Both the position numbers and the translations under genes were made by a program. From the NCBI RefSeq assembly GCF_014648115.1, contig NZ_BMQM01000021.1, positions 16,298 through 80,297 on the forward strand: DNA of 64,000 nucleotides, read 5' to 3'. Each line of letters starts with the position of its first letter. Position 1 is the first letter of the stretch. Origin of the DNA: Deinococcus seoulensis. Its GTDB lineage: Bacteria; Deinococcota; Deinococci; Deinococcales; Deinococcaceae. The notes beneath the pieces are model-generated. The model had not been told where the DNA came from. It worked only from the letters and a program-made list of their open reading frames with translations, and searched no databases. Below, piece after piece: positions 22,465 to 31,614 of this stretch.

Positions 22465-22818
22465 TTATCGGCGGAGTTTGCGGGCGGCTTCCTCGGGCGT
22501 GATCTCGCCGCGTTCGAGGCTGCTCAGGACCTCGGCGTGCGGGTCGGCCAGTTCCGGTTCGTACCCGATGGCGCGCAGCAGCGTGTCGAAACGGGCGCGG
22601 ACGGTGGGGTAACTGACGCCCAGCACCCGCTCGACCTCCTTGAGGTTGCCGCGCACGCGGATGTACAGGCGCAGGAATTCCAGGTTGTCGGGCGTCAGGA
22701 CCGCGAACTCGTTCAGTTCGAAGGTGCCGCGCACCGTCACGCCACTCGTCGGGAACCGCAGTTCCGTGACCAGGGGCGCTTCGGTTTCATCGGGGAACGG
22801 CAGGGGCAGGGGGCGCAT
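22465..22818 (-). CDS. DUF2089 family protein
   Basis: A 117-residue protein of the DUF2089 type: VTVRGTFELNEFAVLTPDNLEFL, RVRGNLKEVERVLGVSYPTV, ARFDTLLRAIGY. The middle part looks like a HTH (LKEVERVLGVSYPTVRARFD), and the C-terminal ERGEITPEEAARKLR is a short SHOCT-like helix-turn-helix segment. It is flanked by repeat copies A and B in inverted orientation and precedes the adhesin-fold cluster on the same strand. Confidence 0.85.
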   Translation of the reverse strand: MRPLPLPFPDETEAPLVTELRFPTSGVTVRGTFELNEFAVLTPDNLEFLRLYIRVRGNLKEVERVLGVSYPTVRARFDTLLRAIGYEPELADPHAEVLSSLERGEITPEEAARKLRR

Positions 22819-22857
22819 ACATCCTCACTGTAAGGGGCGGGTCACTCCCGCCGTCTC

Positions 22858-22989
22858 ATACGGGTTCCGTTTGTTTCGTTAACAACCCGGGACAACACCG
22901 GGTTGCCAACTCCACGTCCGGAACCCGCGCGGCTCCTACTCGCATCCGCTCGGATTGAACGGCTTTATAAGCCATTCAATCGGAGTCGG
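22858..22989 (-). repeat. Dispersed two-hairpin repeat, copy B
   Basis: A 132-bp copy in the opposite orientation to copy A. Hairpin 2 here has the stem CAACCCGG / CCGGGTTG in place of CAGATCGG / CCGATCTG: both arms changed together, so pairing is kept. Hairpin 1 (GGCTTTATAAGCC region) is intact. It ends against the stop codon of the gene at 22992. Confidence 0.92.
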
Positions 22990-22991
22990 TC

Positions 22992-23696
22992 TCACTTCAA
23001 ACTGATGCGGATCTCGTTCCCGCTGCTGTCCTCGGAGTCGATGAGTGGGCCGGGGGGCGGGTCGGCCTCGATGATCAGTTGCAGCGCCTCGATGCTCAGG
23101 CCAGCGGCTTCCAGCGCACGTACGCCGTGCGGCGGGATCAGTTTGGGCAGGTGCGCGGCCAGACTGACGGGCAGGTTCGCGCTGTACTCGTCGCCGTCCC
23201 CGCTCTCGATCTCGATGCGCAGGATGCGGGCCGAGGCGCGGGGCATGTGCGGTTCGGGGGGCACGGGGTCGTGCGGGACGGCCTGCTGCGTGATGCGGTC
23301 CACCATCTCGTCGATGCCTCCGGTGAAGCGGTCCGCGAAGCGTTCCACGAGGTCCTCCAGGCCGCGCACGCGCTGACCGCCGATCACGACCTGCGGGCGG
23401 CGCGGAGGCTGGGGCGGCTGCGGAGGGTAGGGCGGCTGGGGCTGCCGGGGTGACTGGGGCGGCCGGGGTGACTGCGCGGCGTTCGGGGCGTCCGGCACGC
23501 CGCGCAGCAGCATCAGCTGTTCGGCGATCTGGTCGGCGGTCAGTTCCTCGCGGTTCAGCAGGGCGGCCAGCAGTTCGCGGTCGGTGGTCTGGAGGGCCAG
23601 TCGGGTGTGCAGCGCGGCCAGCAGCGGCGCGGCGTCGTCCAGCGTCAGGCGCCCGGCGCGGATCAGGTCGAGGATGCGGCGGATCTTGTCTTTCAT
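22992..23696 (-). CDS. Uncharacterised protein with SHOCT-like N-terminus and Pro-rich linker
   Basis: A 234-residue protein. Residues 1-70 are helical and contain DKIRRILDLIRAGRLTLDDA, similar to SHOCT/YvlB N-terminal segments. A proline-rich stretch (about residues 75-100) follows, then a region with RVRGLEDLVERFADRFTGGI, and a C-terminal part with ILRIEIESGDGDEYSANLPV and AHLPKLIPPHGVRALEAAG that resembles the DUF4097-neighbour family called YvlB/LiaX. The start overlaps the stop of the next gene (ATGA), one operon. I expect an envelope-stress or cell-surface role by analogy only. Confidence 0.72.
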   Translation of the reverse strand: MKDKIRRILDLIRAGRLTLDDAAPLLAALHTRLALQTTDRELLAALLNREELTADQIAEQLMLLRGVPDAPNAAQSPRPPQSPRQPQPPYPPQPPQPPRRPQVVIGGQRVRGLEDLVERFADRFTGGIDEMVDRITQQAVPHDPVPPEPHMPRASARILRIEIESGDGDEYSANLPVSLAAHLPKLIPPHGVRALEAAGLSIEALQLIIEADPPPGPLIDSEDSSGNEIRISLK

Positions 23697-23914
23697 ACGC
23701 GGCCTCCGGACGGGGTGCCGGTCAGCTGGGCGCGCAGCAGCGCGGCGCGGTGCGCCTCGGCGTTCAGGGCGGCGCGGACCTGCTGCCGGTCGTGGGTGGC
23801 CTGCGCGTCGGGGTGCAGGGCGGCGCGCAGCAGGGCGTGCAGGCGGGCCAGGAGGGTCCGGCGGCGGGCGGGGCGGTTCACGGTCAGGACCGGGCGGGTG
23901 GGCAGGACGGTCAT
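23693..23914 (-). CDS. Small basic protein, function unknown
   Basis: A 73-residue protein rich in Arg, Ala and Leu, mostly helical (RRRTLLARLHALLRAALHPD, AEAHRAALLRAQL). It overlaps both neighbours by four bases (ATGA at 23693 and 23911), which is the main evidence that it is translated. No family recognised. Confidence 0.65.
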   Translation of the reverse strand: MTVLPTRPVLTVNRPARRRTLLARLHALLRAALHPDAQATHDRQQVRAALNAEAHRAALLRAQLTGTPSGGRV

Positions 23915-24816
23915 GCGGTCACGACCTTCAGGCCGCCAGCGGTCACGCGGCAGTGCAGGTGGGCTTCTCCGCCGCCGATCTGGCCGGTGTGGTAGGTGGT
24001 CAGGAACGACCCGCTGCGCTGCGTGGGGAAGTCCGCGCGGAAGGACCCCATGGTCAGTTCGGCGTTCAGGGTGACGCTACTGCCCGCGCCGAGGTGCAGG
24101 GTGGCGTTCCCGGCGTTCACTTCCACGCGGTGGTCGCCGCTGCCCAGCACGCCGGCCCAGCGGAGGTTGCCGCCGTTCACGCCGGCGGTCAGGGCGACCG
24201 ATCCGGCCAGCGTCAGGTTGCCGCCGTTCACGGTGGCGTACGCGGGGCCGCTCATGTTGCCGCCGTTCAGGTTGCCGCCGTTGACGGTGGCGTGCAGGGC
24301 GTGCGCGTCCTGCAGTTTCAGGTTGCCGCCGCTGACCTCGGCGTTCAGGTCGCCGCTCAGGTCGGGGAGGGTCAGGTTGCCGCCCTCGACGCTGGCATGC
24401 ACGAAGTTGGGCGTGAACGGCACGGTCAGGATGGCGCGCAGCGAGCCGAAGTTCAGGTTCTTCTCGGGCGACTTTCGGCGGGTGACATGCCAGCCGTCGG
24501 GGGCGTGGTTCAGTGTCAGTTGCCCTTCCTCGCTGGCGCTGAGAGTGGGGGCAGCCAGGGCCGGGTCGAGCAGGACGGTCAGGCTGTACCCGCTGACCCT
24601 GAGGGTCAGGTCACGGGCGGCGTCCGGGCCGGGGCTGGGGCCAAAGTGCCCGGGGAGCGTGGGTCCGGGGGGCGTGGGGGCGGACTTGCGGAGGTCGGGG
24701 GGAGTGGGGGCGTGGTCCTCGAGCAGACCGGCGGCCTCCTCGGGGGTGAGTTTGCCTTCGGCCACCAGACGCTGCACCTGCGAACGGAAATCTTCGGACC
24801 CATGCTGTTCATCCAT
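23911..24816 (-). CDS. DUF4097-like adhesin-fold protein with SHOCT-like N-terminus
   Basis: A 301-residue protein. Residues 1-32 (VQRLVAEGKLTPEEAAGLLED) form a SHOCT-like helical hairpin. The rest is a stack of short beta rungs with repeated GGNL motifs (VEGGNLTLPDL, VSGGNLKLQ, VNGGNLNGGN, VNGGNLTLAGS, VNGGNLRWAG), as in DUF4097/DUF2154 putative adhesin proteins, often linked to cell-envelope stress genes such as liaX and yvlB. No signal peptide. First gene of a four-gene set ending at 22465; the promoter at 24835-24864 lies upstream. Confidence 0.85.
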   Translation of the reverse strand: MDEQHGSEDFRSQVQRLVAEGKLTPEEAAGLLEDHAPTPPDLRKSAPTPPGPTLPGHFGPSPGPDAARDLTLRVSGYSLTVLLDPALAAPTLSASEEGQLTLNHAPDGWHVTRRKSPEKNLNFGSLRAILTVPFTPNFVHASVEGGNLTLPDLSGDLNAEVSGGNLKLQDAHALHATVNGGNLNGGNMSGPAYATVNGGNLTLAGSVALTAGVNGGNLRWAGVLGSGDHRVEVNAGNATLHLGAGSSVTLNAELTMGSFRADFPTQRSGSFLTTYHTGQIGGGEAHLHCRVTAGGLKVVTA

Positions 24817-24834
24817 GTTCGTCTCCTGTGTCCA

Positions 24835-24864
24835 TATAGAAACATGGATTTACCAATCTGTCAA
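24835..24864 (-). promoter_or_regulatory. Sigma-A-type promoter of the adhesin-fold operon
   Basis: On the minus strand TTGACA (24859-24864) and TCTATA (24835-24840) are 18 bp apart. The leader is short and has AGGAGA before the ATG at 24816. The region is AT-rich in an otherwise GC-rich area. Confidence 0.75.
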
Positions 24865-25029
24865 TCTTAATTTTTCATTCAGCCCAAAACCCCCCGATTG
24901 TCAGCCCGCAACAGGCACCTGACGCATCTCGGGCGCCGCACCCCCGGACAGGATGTAAACTCCGACTTTCCAATCGAGGTCCAGGCACGGCGCGGCCCCC
25001 TTCCCCGCCGCTGCTTTATGCTCTGAGCC

Positions 25030-26421
25030 ATGAGCCTTCCCACCGCCCCCGACCTCAGCCCCGCGCAGCGCACGGAAATCGAACTGCTGGCACGCGGCAA
25101 GCAGGCCAAGAGCCGCGCCATGCGCGACCTGGGCCTCACGGAAACGCCGGAAACCGCGCACGCCCTGCTGCTGCGCGCCGGCCTGTGGGACGAGCGCCGC
25201 ACCCCCTACGCCGACCGCCTGGGCGCCGCCACGCAGCCCGTCACCCTGAGCGTCCCGGACTTCACGGACGAACCCCGCCTGAACCTGACCCACCTGGACG
25301 CCTACGCCATCGACGACGAGGGCAACCGCGACCCGGACGACGCCGTGGGCATCGAGGTCCTGGGCGGCGGCCTGACCCGCCTGTGGATTCACGTGGCCGA
25401 CGTGGCCGCCCTGGTGCCCGCAGACAGCGAACTGGACCTCGAAGCCCGCGCGCGCGGCGCGACCCTGTACCTGCCGGACCAGACCATCGGCATGCTGCCC
25501 GACGAACTGGTCGAGAAGACCGGCCTGGGCCTGCACCCCACCACGCCCGCCCTGAGCATCAGCCTGGACCTCGACGAGGACGGCAACGCCGACGCCGTGG
25601 ACGTGCAACTCACGACCGTGCGCGTCACCCGCCTGACGTACACGCAGGCGCAGGCCGCGCTGGACGCCGCCCAGGAACCCTTCGTGACCCTGGCCCGACT
25701 GGCCCGCGCCAGCCGCGAACTGCGCGTGCAGGAGGGCGCCCTGAGCATCGACCTGCCCGAGGTCCGCGTGAAGGCCGGACCCGAAGGTGCCCTCGTGACC
25801 CCGCTGCCGAAACCCGAGATGCGCGCCGTGGTGCAGGAATGCATGACCCTGGCCGGGTGGGGCGCCGCCATCTACGCCGACGACCACGCCATCCCGCTGC
25901 CGTTCGCCACGCAGGACCCACCCCAGCGCGAGGTGCGAGGCAGCGGCCTGAGCGCCGAGTGGGCGCGGCGGCGCACGCTGTCCCGCACGCGCTTCCAGCC
26001 GGCGCCCGGCCCGCACGCCGGGATGGGCCTGGACCTGTACACCCAGGCGACCAGTCCCATGCGCCGCTACCTGGACCTCGTGGTGCACCAGCAGTTGCGC
26101 GCCCACCTGGCCGGACGCGACCCGCTGGGCGGGAAGGAGGTCGCCGCGCGCGTGGCGCAGGCGAGCCTGAACGCCGACGGCACCCGGCAGGCCGAACGCC
26201 TGAGCCGCCGCCACCACACCCTGCGCTTTATCGCCGCGCAACCTGACCGGGTGTGGAACGCCGTGGTCGTGGACCGGCGCGGCCCGCAGGCGACCCTGCT
26301 GATCCCGGACCTGGCGTTCGACCTACCCAGCAGCACGCCCGCCCCCCTGAACACCGAGTTGCAGGTGCGCCTGCTGGACGTGAACCTCAGCACGCTGGGC
26401 GTGCGGGCCAGCCTCGTCTGA
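25030..26421 (+). CDS. RNB-domain exoribonuclease (RNase II type)
   Basis: A 463-residue 3'-5' exoribonuclease. The RNB domain contains DAYAIDDEGNRDPDDAVGIE with the metal-binding aspartates, LWIHVADVAALVP, YLPDQTIGMLPDEL, ALSISLDLDEDGN and TQATSPMRRYLDLVVHQQL. The N-terminus has a short HTH-like domain instead of two cold-shock domains and the C-terminus a small S1-like strand region, as in the Deinococcus RNase II-like enzyme. It degrades structured or single-stranded RNA in the cytoplasm. TATGCT at 25017-25022 lies 7 nt before the ATG (leaderless). The stop abuts repeat copy C. Confidence 0.92.
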   Translation: MSLPTAPDLSPAQRTEIELLARGKQAKSRAMRDLGLTETPETAHALLLRAGLWDERRTPYADRLGAATQPVTLSVPDFTDEPRLNLTHLDAYAIDDEGNRDPDDAVGIEVLGGGLTRLWIHVADVAALVPADSELDLEARARGATLYLPDQTIGMLPDELVEKTGLGLHPTTPALSISLDLDEDGNADAVDVQLTTVRVTRLTYTQAQAALDAAQEPFVTLARLARASRELRVQEGALSIDLPEVRVKAGPEGALVTPLPKPEMRAVVQECMTLAGWGAAIYADDHAIPLPFATQDPPQREVRGSGLSAEWARRRTLSRTRFQPAPGPHAGMGLDLYTQATSPMRRYLDLVVHQQLRAHLAGRDPLGGKEVAARVAQASLNADGTRQAERLSRRHHTLRFIAAQPDRVWNAVVVDRRGPQATLLIPDLAFDLPSSTPAPLNTELQVRLLDVNLSTLGVRASLV

Positions 26422-26575
26422 TATGGACTCCGATTGAATGGGCTGCAAAGCCCGTTCTATCCGAGCGGATGCGAGTGGGAGCGAAACAGACGGAATCCGC
26501 CTGATCCTGATTCCGTCTGTTCCATGACCGACCGGCGAGGCAGACTGGTGGTCGAGACCAATCTGCGCGGCTGTT
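26421..26575 (+). repeat. Dispersed two-hairpin repeat, copy C (rearranged)
   Basis: Starts ATATGGACTCCG against the RNase stop codon, keeps the core GAGCGGATGCGAGTGGGA, then has a new 13-bp perfect hairpin (AACAGACGGAATC, arms 26485-26497 and 26509-26521) and a diverged hairpin 2 at about 26541-26566 (CAGACTGGT / ACCAATCTG). The order of modules differs from copies A and B, so it is a rearranged copy. The new hairpin could end transcription of the RNase gene. Confidence 0.75.
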
Positions 26576-26707
26576 CAGGTGATGCATAAAATCACGGCCT
26601 CTCATTTCGCCAGCAGCGAAAAACAACGTTATAGACGCACCTTTCGTACTTTCAAACCTGATTCATCTTTCATTCATTCACGGTGGGTCATGGCTACACT
26701 GCCAGTC

Positions 26708-26998
26708 ATGACCGCCGTGATCAGCGCCCAGAGCGACATCGTGTCCCTCCGCATGAGCCACTGCCGTGCCGAGCACGCCGCCCGCAGCGCCCAGTACCAC
26801 CTCGCCGTCCTGCACTACCGCACCTGCCTGGAAGTCGCCGAACGCCGCGAGGACTGCCGCGCCGTGGAATTCTTCGCGCTGAAACTCGCCGGGTGCTACG
26901 ACCAGATGGGCCTGAGCAGCAAGGCCGCCAGCTTCCGAGCCCTGGCCGACTGCGGCAACCACGGCAGCGACCACGGCGACGCACCCCTGATCGGCTGA
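26708..26998 (+). CDS. Small TPR-like helical protein
   Basis: A 96-residue protein made of helices with TPR-like periodicity (AEHAARSAQYHLAVLHYRTCLEVAERRED, ALKLAGCYDQMGLSSKAASFRALAD). No domain beyond that. ATG 26708 is chosen over upstream in-frame ATGs because TACACT at 26695-26700 stands 7 nt before it as a leaderless -10 box. Function unknown; single-copy TPR proteins usually bind a partner. Confidence 0.7.
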   Translation: MTAVISAQSDIVSLRMSHCRAEHAARSAQYHLAVLHYRTCLEVAERREDCRAVEFFALKLAGCYDQMGLSSKAASFRALADCGNHGSDHGDAPLIG

Positions 26999-27087
26999 CG
27001 CCCCTGATCAGCTGACGCGCCGCGCCTGCGAGCACGGTGAGACCTCCGGTCAGCCGACGCTCAGCTTCGCGCGGCACAGTGGGCGGC

Positions 27088-27450
27088 ATGAACCGCATCC
27101 TGACCCGCCTCCTGTTCGTTCTCGCTGCCAGCGGCGCATCTGCCCTGGGCGCCGCGCAGGCCGCCACCGTCACGCTGACCCCGGGCCAGACGGCCGCGTT
27201 CGGCAGCGGCACCGTCACGCTGCTGCGCGTGCAGGACAGCCGCTGCCCCATGAACGCCCGCTGCGTGCGCGCCGGGGAACTGAAGGTCAGTGTCCTGAGC
27301 GTGCAGGGCGGCCGCACGCGCCTGCTGCACCTGCAACTCCCGGCCACCAGCAGCGACACGCCGGGCCTGAGCATCGTGGGCGCCAGCGGTCCCCTGGCCG
27401 GGCAACCCACCCGCGACCCGCTGACCGTGACCTTCAGCGACGGCCGCTGA
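27088..27450 (+). CDS. Secreted protein, function unknown
   Basis: A 120-residue exported protein: signal peptide MNRILTRLLFVLAASGASALG, then a beta-rich body with a CPMNARCVRAGELKV segment whose two cysteines may form a disulphide. The pattern VTLTPGQTAAFGSGTVTLLRVQDSRCP is found in small secreted proteins of unknown role. The last codons overlap the end of the convergent transporter gene by 17 bp. Start at 27088 is set by the signal peptide. Confidence 0.72.
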   Translation: MNRILTRLLFVLAASGASALGAAQAATVTLTPGQTAAFGSGTVTLLRVQDSRCPMNARCVRAGELKVSVLSVQGGRTRLLHLQLPATSSDTPGLSIVGASGPLAGQPTRDPLTVTFSDGR

Positions 27451-28345
27451 CGGCCCTCCCCGGCCGGGACCGGGCAGGCCACTGCGCCAGCGCCGCGCCC
27501 GCCAGGATCAGCGCGCCGCCCAGCACCACGCCCGGTCCCGGCCGCTCGCCCAGCACCGCGCCCGCCAGCATCAGCGTGAACAGCGGCTCCAGCGTGCCCA
27601 GCAGACTGGTGCGCGCCGCCCCCAGGTGCCGGACCGCGCCGTACAGGGCAGGCACGGCGATCAGCGTGGGCAGCAGCGCCATGGCCGCAATCACGCCCCA
27701 CTGCGCCGCCGTGCCCGGCACGCCCAGGGTGCCGCCGCCCGCCGCGAGCGCCGTGAACACCAGCGCCGCCACGAGCGCCATGTGCGCCGTAGACGCCAGC
27801 GCGGGCACGCCACCCAGCAGCCGCTCGCTGGCCAGCAGGTACGCGGCGTACAGCACGCCCGCTCCCGCACCCAGCAGCAGGCCCGCCGGGTCGCGGTCGG
27901 CGGGGCCGGGCAGCCCGATCACCAGGGCCAGCCCGACCGAACCGAGCGACACGGCGCCCAGCTGCGTGCGGCGCGGCGTGCGCCCCGAGAGCCACGCCAG
28001 CAGGATCACGAAGGCCGGTGCGAGGTACAGCAGCAGGCCCGTCGCGCCCGCCGTGACGCGCCCCAGCGCCCCGAAGTAACAGATGGTCGCGGCGGCGTAC
28101 ACCGTGCCCACGCCCAGCATCCGCAGGCGGTCCGCGCCGCTCAGCCCGCGCGACAGGGGCAGCAGCAACAGCGCCACCATCCCGAACCGCCACGCCAGCG
28201 CGTTGAAGGACTCCAGGCCCACCTGCCCCGCCAGTTTGCCCCAGACGCCCAGCGTGCTGAACGTCAGGGCCGAGGTCACACCCAGCAGCAGGCCCGTGCG
28301 GACGTTCACCGGGGCAGGTGCGGGGCGGGCAGGCGGCAGCGTCAC
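27434..28345 (-). CDS. EamA/DMT family transporter
   Basis: A 303-residue membrane protein with ten predicted helices in two repeated EamA halves (LLGVTSALTFSTLGVWGKLAG, then VSLGSVGLALVIGLPGP). Such proteins export metabolites or amino acids. The GTG at 28345 is preceded at 6 nt by TACCCT (-10 type) on this strand, so it is probably leaderless. Diverges from priA. Substrate not readable. Confidence 0.88.
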   Translation of the reverse strand: MTLPPARPAPAPVNVRTGLLLGVTSALTFSTLGVWGKLAGQVGLESFNALAWRFGMVALLLLPLSRGLSGADRLRMLGVGTVYAAATICYFGALGRVTAGATGLLLYLAPAFVILLAWLSGRTPRRTQLGAVSLGSVGLALVIGLPGPADRDPAGLLLGAGAGVLYAAYLLASERLLGGVPALASTAHMALVAALVFTALAAGGGTLGVPGTAAQWGVIAAMALLPTLIAVPALYGAVRHLGAARTSLLGTLEPLFTLMLAGAVLGERPGPGVVLGGALILAGAALAQWPARSRPGRAVSGRR

Positions 28346-28463
28346 CCCCGGAGGGTAGCGCGTCCGGCCTGAACGTCCCGCCGGGCTGCCCAGCCGTCCG
28401 GCACCACCTGCCCCGGGCGCAGGTCACGGAAGCGGCCGGGCGCGGCGCGCTAGCCTGCGGCAC

Positions 28464-31001
28464 GTGACGCCGCCCGCCTCCCCTTCCCCGAACCCGTGGC
28501 AGGTGGCCGTGAACCTGCCGGTGCCGCCGTACGATTTCGGCGCGCCGCACGGTTTTTCCGGGCCGGTTCCGCTGGGGTGCCGGGTGCTGGTGCCGTGGCG
28601 TGGGGAACTGGTCGTGGGCCTCGTGGTGGGCGAGGGGGACCCGCGCGCCGCCCACCGCCTGCGCGAGGCCGCGCACCTGCTCGACGACCCGGCCGCGCCG
28701 TGGGTGCCGCCCGCGACCGTGACGGGCGTGCAGGGCTGGGCGCACGACGCCCGCATTCCCGCCGGGCTGATCTGGGGCGACCTGCTGGGCGTCGGCTGGA
28801 CGGCCGCGTACGCCCACATGGTCCGGGCCGTGCCGGGCAGCGACCTGAGTGCGTTCGCGCGCCGCGTGCCCACCGACCGCTGGACGGACGCCGGAGCCTT
28901 TGCGCCCGCCCTGCTGGACGCCATCCGCGAGCAGGGCCTGCTGGAGGAACGCTTCACGCCGCAACCCCGCCTGATCAGCGTGGTGGAGGCCCGCGCGCCC
29001 GAACACGTCCCGCCCGCCAGCCGCACCGTGACCGTCCTGCGCGCCGTCACGTCCGCCCCCACCCAGACGCCGACCCAGCCAACGACACTGACCCCCAGGC
29101 AGGCGCAGGCTGCCGCGTGGCTCGCGGAACACGGTCCCTGCGACACCCTGAGCGCCTGGGCACGGGGCGCCGGGGTCAGCGCCGGGGTCGTGACCGCCGC
29201 CCTGAACGCCGGGGCCGCCGAGTACGCCAGCACCGAACGGCCCCCGCCGCCCGCGTGGGAGTGGCTGCGCGACCACGGCCCGGCCGACAGTTACGCCGCC
29301 TGGGCCGCCGGGGCCAGCGCCGCCGGGATTCCCCTGAGCGGCACGCAGGCCGGAACGCTCGCCCTGCGCGGCTGGGCCGACACCATCCAGGTGCCCGCCC
29401 CTCCCCCTGCCCTGCCGGAACCCGCCGCCGCCACCCCCGACCCCGACCGGCCCGACCGGCTGCCCGAAGCGCCCGTCTGGAGACTGCACGGGGGCCGACC
29501 CGCTAGCCGCGCCGCCGCCCTGGCCCCCCGCATCGGCCGCCTGCTGCGCCAGGGCCGGGGCGTGCTGGTCCTCGCACCGGACGCCGCCACGCTGCGCCGC
29601 AGCTGGGAGCACCTGAGCGGCCTGGCCCGCACCTGCGGCACGCACGCCGCGCAGATCAGCGGCCAGCTCAGCGAGGCGCAGCGCGAGCACACCTGGCAGC
29701 TCGTGCAGGGCGGGCACGCGCGGCTGGTCATCGGCAGCGGGCACGCCCTGACCGCCCCCCTGCACGACCCCGCGCTGATCGTCGTGCTGGAGGAAGCCAG
29801 CGACGCCCACAAACTCCTGAGCGGCAGCCGCGCCTTCCTGCCCGACGTGGCCGCCCGCCTCGCCACCGCGCACGACGCCGCCCTCGCCCTCGTGGGAGCC
29901 GCGCCCGCCGCCGAGAGCGTCCCGCACCCCGGCGCGGTCCTCCCACCCCCCCGCGCCCGCGTGCACGTCGTGGACTACGCCCACCCGCCCGAACAACCCC
30001 AGATCGGACCGCTGTCCGGCGCGCACCTCGCGCCCGCCGACATGGGCTACCCCATCAGCCACGACCTCGCCCGCGTGCTGCGGCAGGTGCAGGAACGCGG
30101 ACGGCAGGCCGCGCTGCTCGCCCCCCGACGCGGGTACAGCGCCCTGCTGCGCTGCCCCACCTGCGAACACACCCCCCAGTGCCGCCACTGCGACGTACCG
30201 CTGCGCTTTCATCAGGACACCCGGCAACTCACCTGCCACCAGTGCGGATACCACCAGCCCGTCCCGGACCGCTGCGACGAGTGCGGCGACCGCATGTGGA
30301 AAGCGCGCGGCCCCGGCACCGAATGGATCACCCAGGAAGTCCGCAAACTCCTGCCCGGCTTCCCCGTCTACCGCCTCGACCGCGACCACCAGGACGACCT
30401 GACGCCCCTGATGCGCGGCGAGAGCGGCGTGATCGTCGGCACGCAACTGCTGCTGTCGCACGAGGCGCCGCCCGACCTCGCCCTGATCGGCGTGACCCTG
30501 GCCGACACGTGGCTGAACGTCAGCGACTTCCGCGCCAGCGAACGCTACCACCGCCTGCTGCGACAACTTGCCGAATGGCACCCCACCCGCGCCCCCATGA
30601 CCGTCGTGCAGACCTTCCAGGCGGACCACCCTGCCCTGAAAGTCATGGTCGAAGGTCGCGACACCCTCGCCTACCCCGCCGCCGAGGAACGCGCCCGCGC
30701 CGCCCTGAACTACCCCCCCCACGCCCGCCTCGCCCAGATCGAGATCAGCGCCCGCGACCAGCACAGAGCCCAGGCTGCCGCGCAGGACCTCGCCGACGCC
30801 CTCCACGGCGCCGGCGCCACCCCCCACGAAGTCCTCGGCCCCGCCCCCAGCCCCGTCGCCCGCCTGCGCGGCGTGTACCCCTACCACCTGTTCCTAAGAG
30901 CACGCAACGACGCACGGTTGGGCGAACTCCTGCGCATCCTCGACACCCGCACCTGGAAAGCCAGGGTCAGAGTGGACGTGAATCCACGGGGAGGGCTGTA
31001 A
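28464..31001 (+). CDS. priA: Primosomal protein N' (PriA) with degenerate helicase motifs
   Basis: PriA reloads replication forks. This 845-residue protein has the N-terminal 3' DNA-binding domain (WQVAVNLPVPPYDFGAPHGFSG), the zinc-binding region with four CxxC pairs (CPTC, CRHC, CHQC, CDEC) and the C-terminal helicase lobe parts. The Walker A GxxGxGKT is missing (GGRPASRAAAL stands there) and the DEAH box is replaced by VVLEEASDA. This agrees with published work that D. radiodurans PriA has no ATPase or helicase activity. GTG 28464 follows TAGCCT by 7 nt. A long linker (about residues 190-300) is unusual. Confidence 0.92.
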   Translation: MTPPASPSPNPWQVAVNLPVPPYDFGAPHGFSGPVPLGCRVLVPWRGELVVGLVVGEGDPRAAHRLREAAHLLDDPAAPWVPPATVTGVQGWAHDARIPAGLIWGDLLGVGWTAAYAHMVRAVPGSDLSAFARRVPTDRWTDAGAFAPALLDAIREQGLLEERFTPQPRLISVVEARAPEHVPPASRTVTVLRAVTSAPTQTPTQPTTLTPRQAQAAAWLAEHGPCDTLSAWARGAGVSAGVVTAALNAGAAEYASTERPPPPAWEWLRDHGPADSYAAWAAGASAAGIPLSGTQAGTLALRGWADTIQVPAPPPALPEPAAATPDPDRPDRLPEAPVWRLHGGRPASRAAALAPRIGRLLRQGRGVLVLAPDAATLRRSWEHLSGLARTCGTHAAQISGQLSEAQREHTWQLVQGGHARLVIGSGHALTAPLHDPALIVVLEEASDAHKLLSGSRAFLPDVAARLATAHDAALALVGAAPAAESVPHPGAVLPPPRARVHVVDYAHPPEQPQIGPLSGAHLAPADMGYPISHDLARVLRQVQERGRQAALLAPRRGYSALLRCPTCEHTPQCRHCDVPLRFHQDTRQLTCHQCGYHQPVPDRCDECGDRMWKARGPGTEWITQEVRKLLPGFPVYRLDRDHQDDLTPLMRGESGVIVGTQLLLSHEAPPDLALIGVTLADTWLNVSDFRASERYHRLLRQLAEWHPTRAPMTVVQTFQADHPALKVMVEGRDTLAYPAAEERARAALNYPPHARLAQIEISARDQHRAQAAAQDLADALHGAGATPHEVLGPAPSPVARLRGVYPYHLFLRARNDARLGELLRILDTRTWKARVRVDVNPRGGL

Positions 31002-31614
31002 ATCTGTCGCAGGCAGGCTGGAGGAACTGTAAAGATCAGGCATGACAAGCGGGCTTGATCTGAGTAGATTTCAACTGCGCCGTATTCCGACGCCGGAGTG
31101 GGCAGTTCAGGGTGTGATCCGACTTCCGGGAATAGAACCTGCGCAACTCAAGCAAATTGATGCTCAAAGCACTCAGATTCAGGATTTGGTCGAGCGCACA
31201 CTCACCTGGGCGTTGACCGATCCCGACGCCATCAAACGTTTTCAGCACAGGCACAGTTACGCCGAGGGAGTCGAAGGGGAGTATTTCATCGGCCGGCAGT
31301 CCATCGAGCCTGACCCGTCGCAGAAAGGCCAGTTCTTCGTCGAGTGCGAATGCTGCCTGACTCGAAACAATTCTCTGGGTCTACCTGCCATTTACCATCG
31401 GTATACCGTTATCGTCGCGTGGACACCCACCACGCAGACCGGAGTGGCCGTGTTCGCCCGCGAACAAGAGCGTGAAAGTCAGCTGGCACGGTTGGGATAC
31501 CAGCTCGTCCGCACCTTCGACCTTGCATCGCTGCCACGCGGAGCTGATCTCACGGAACAGACTCTCAGTCTCGTTCTGGCACGCTGGTCTGAGATCCTTG
31601 AATGTCTCCAGAGC

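Noticed and set aside
26721..30887. 1388-codon minus-strand open frame through the RNase-priA region
   Set aside because: It runs across several real genes on the other strand (small TPR gene, secreted protein, priA) and has no domain. A GC-rich antisense shadow.
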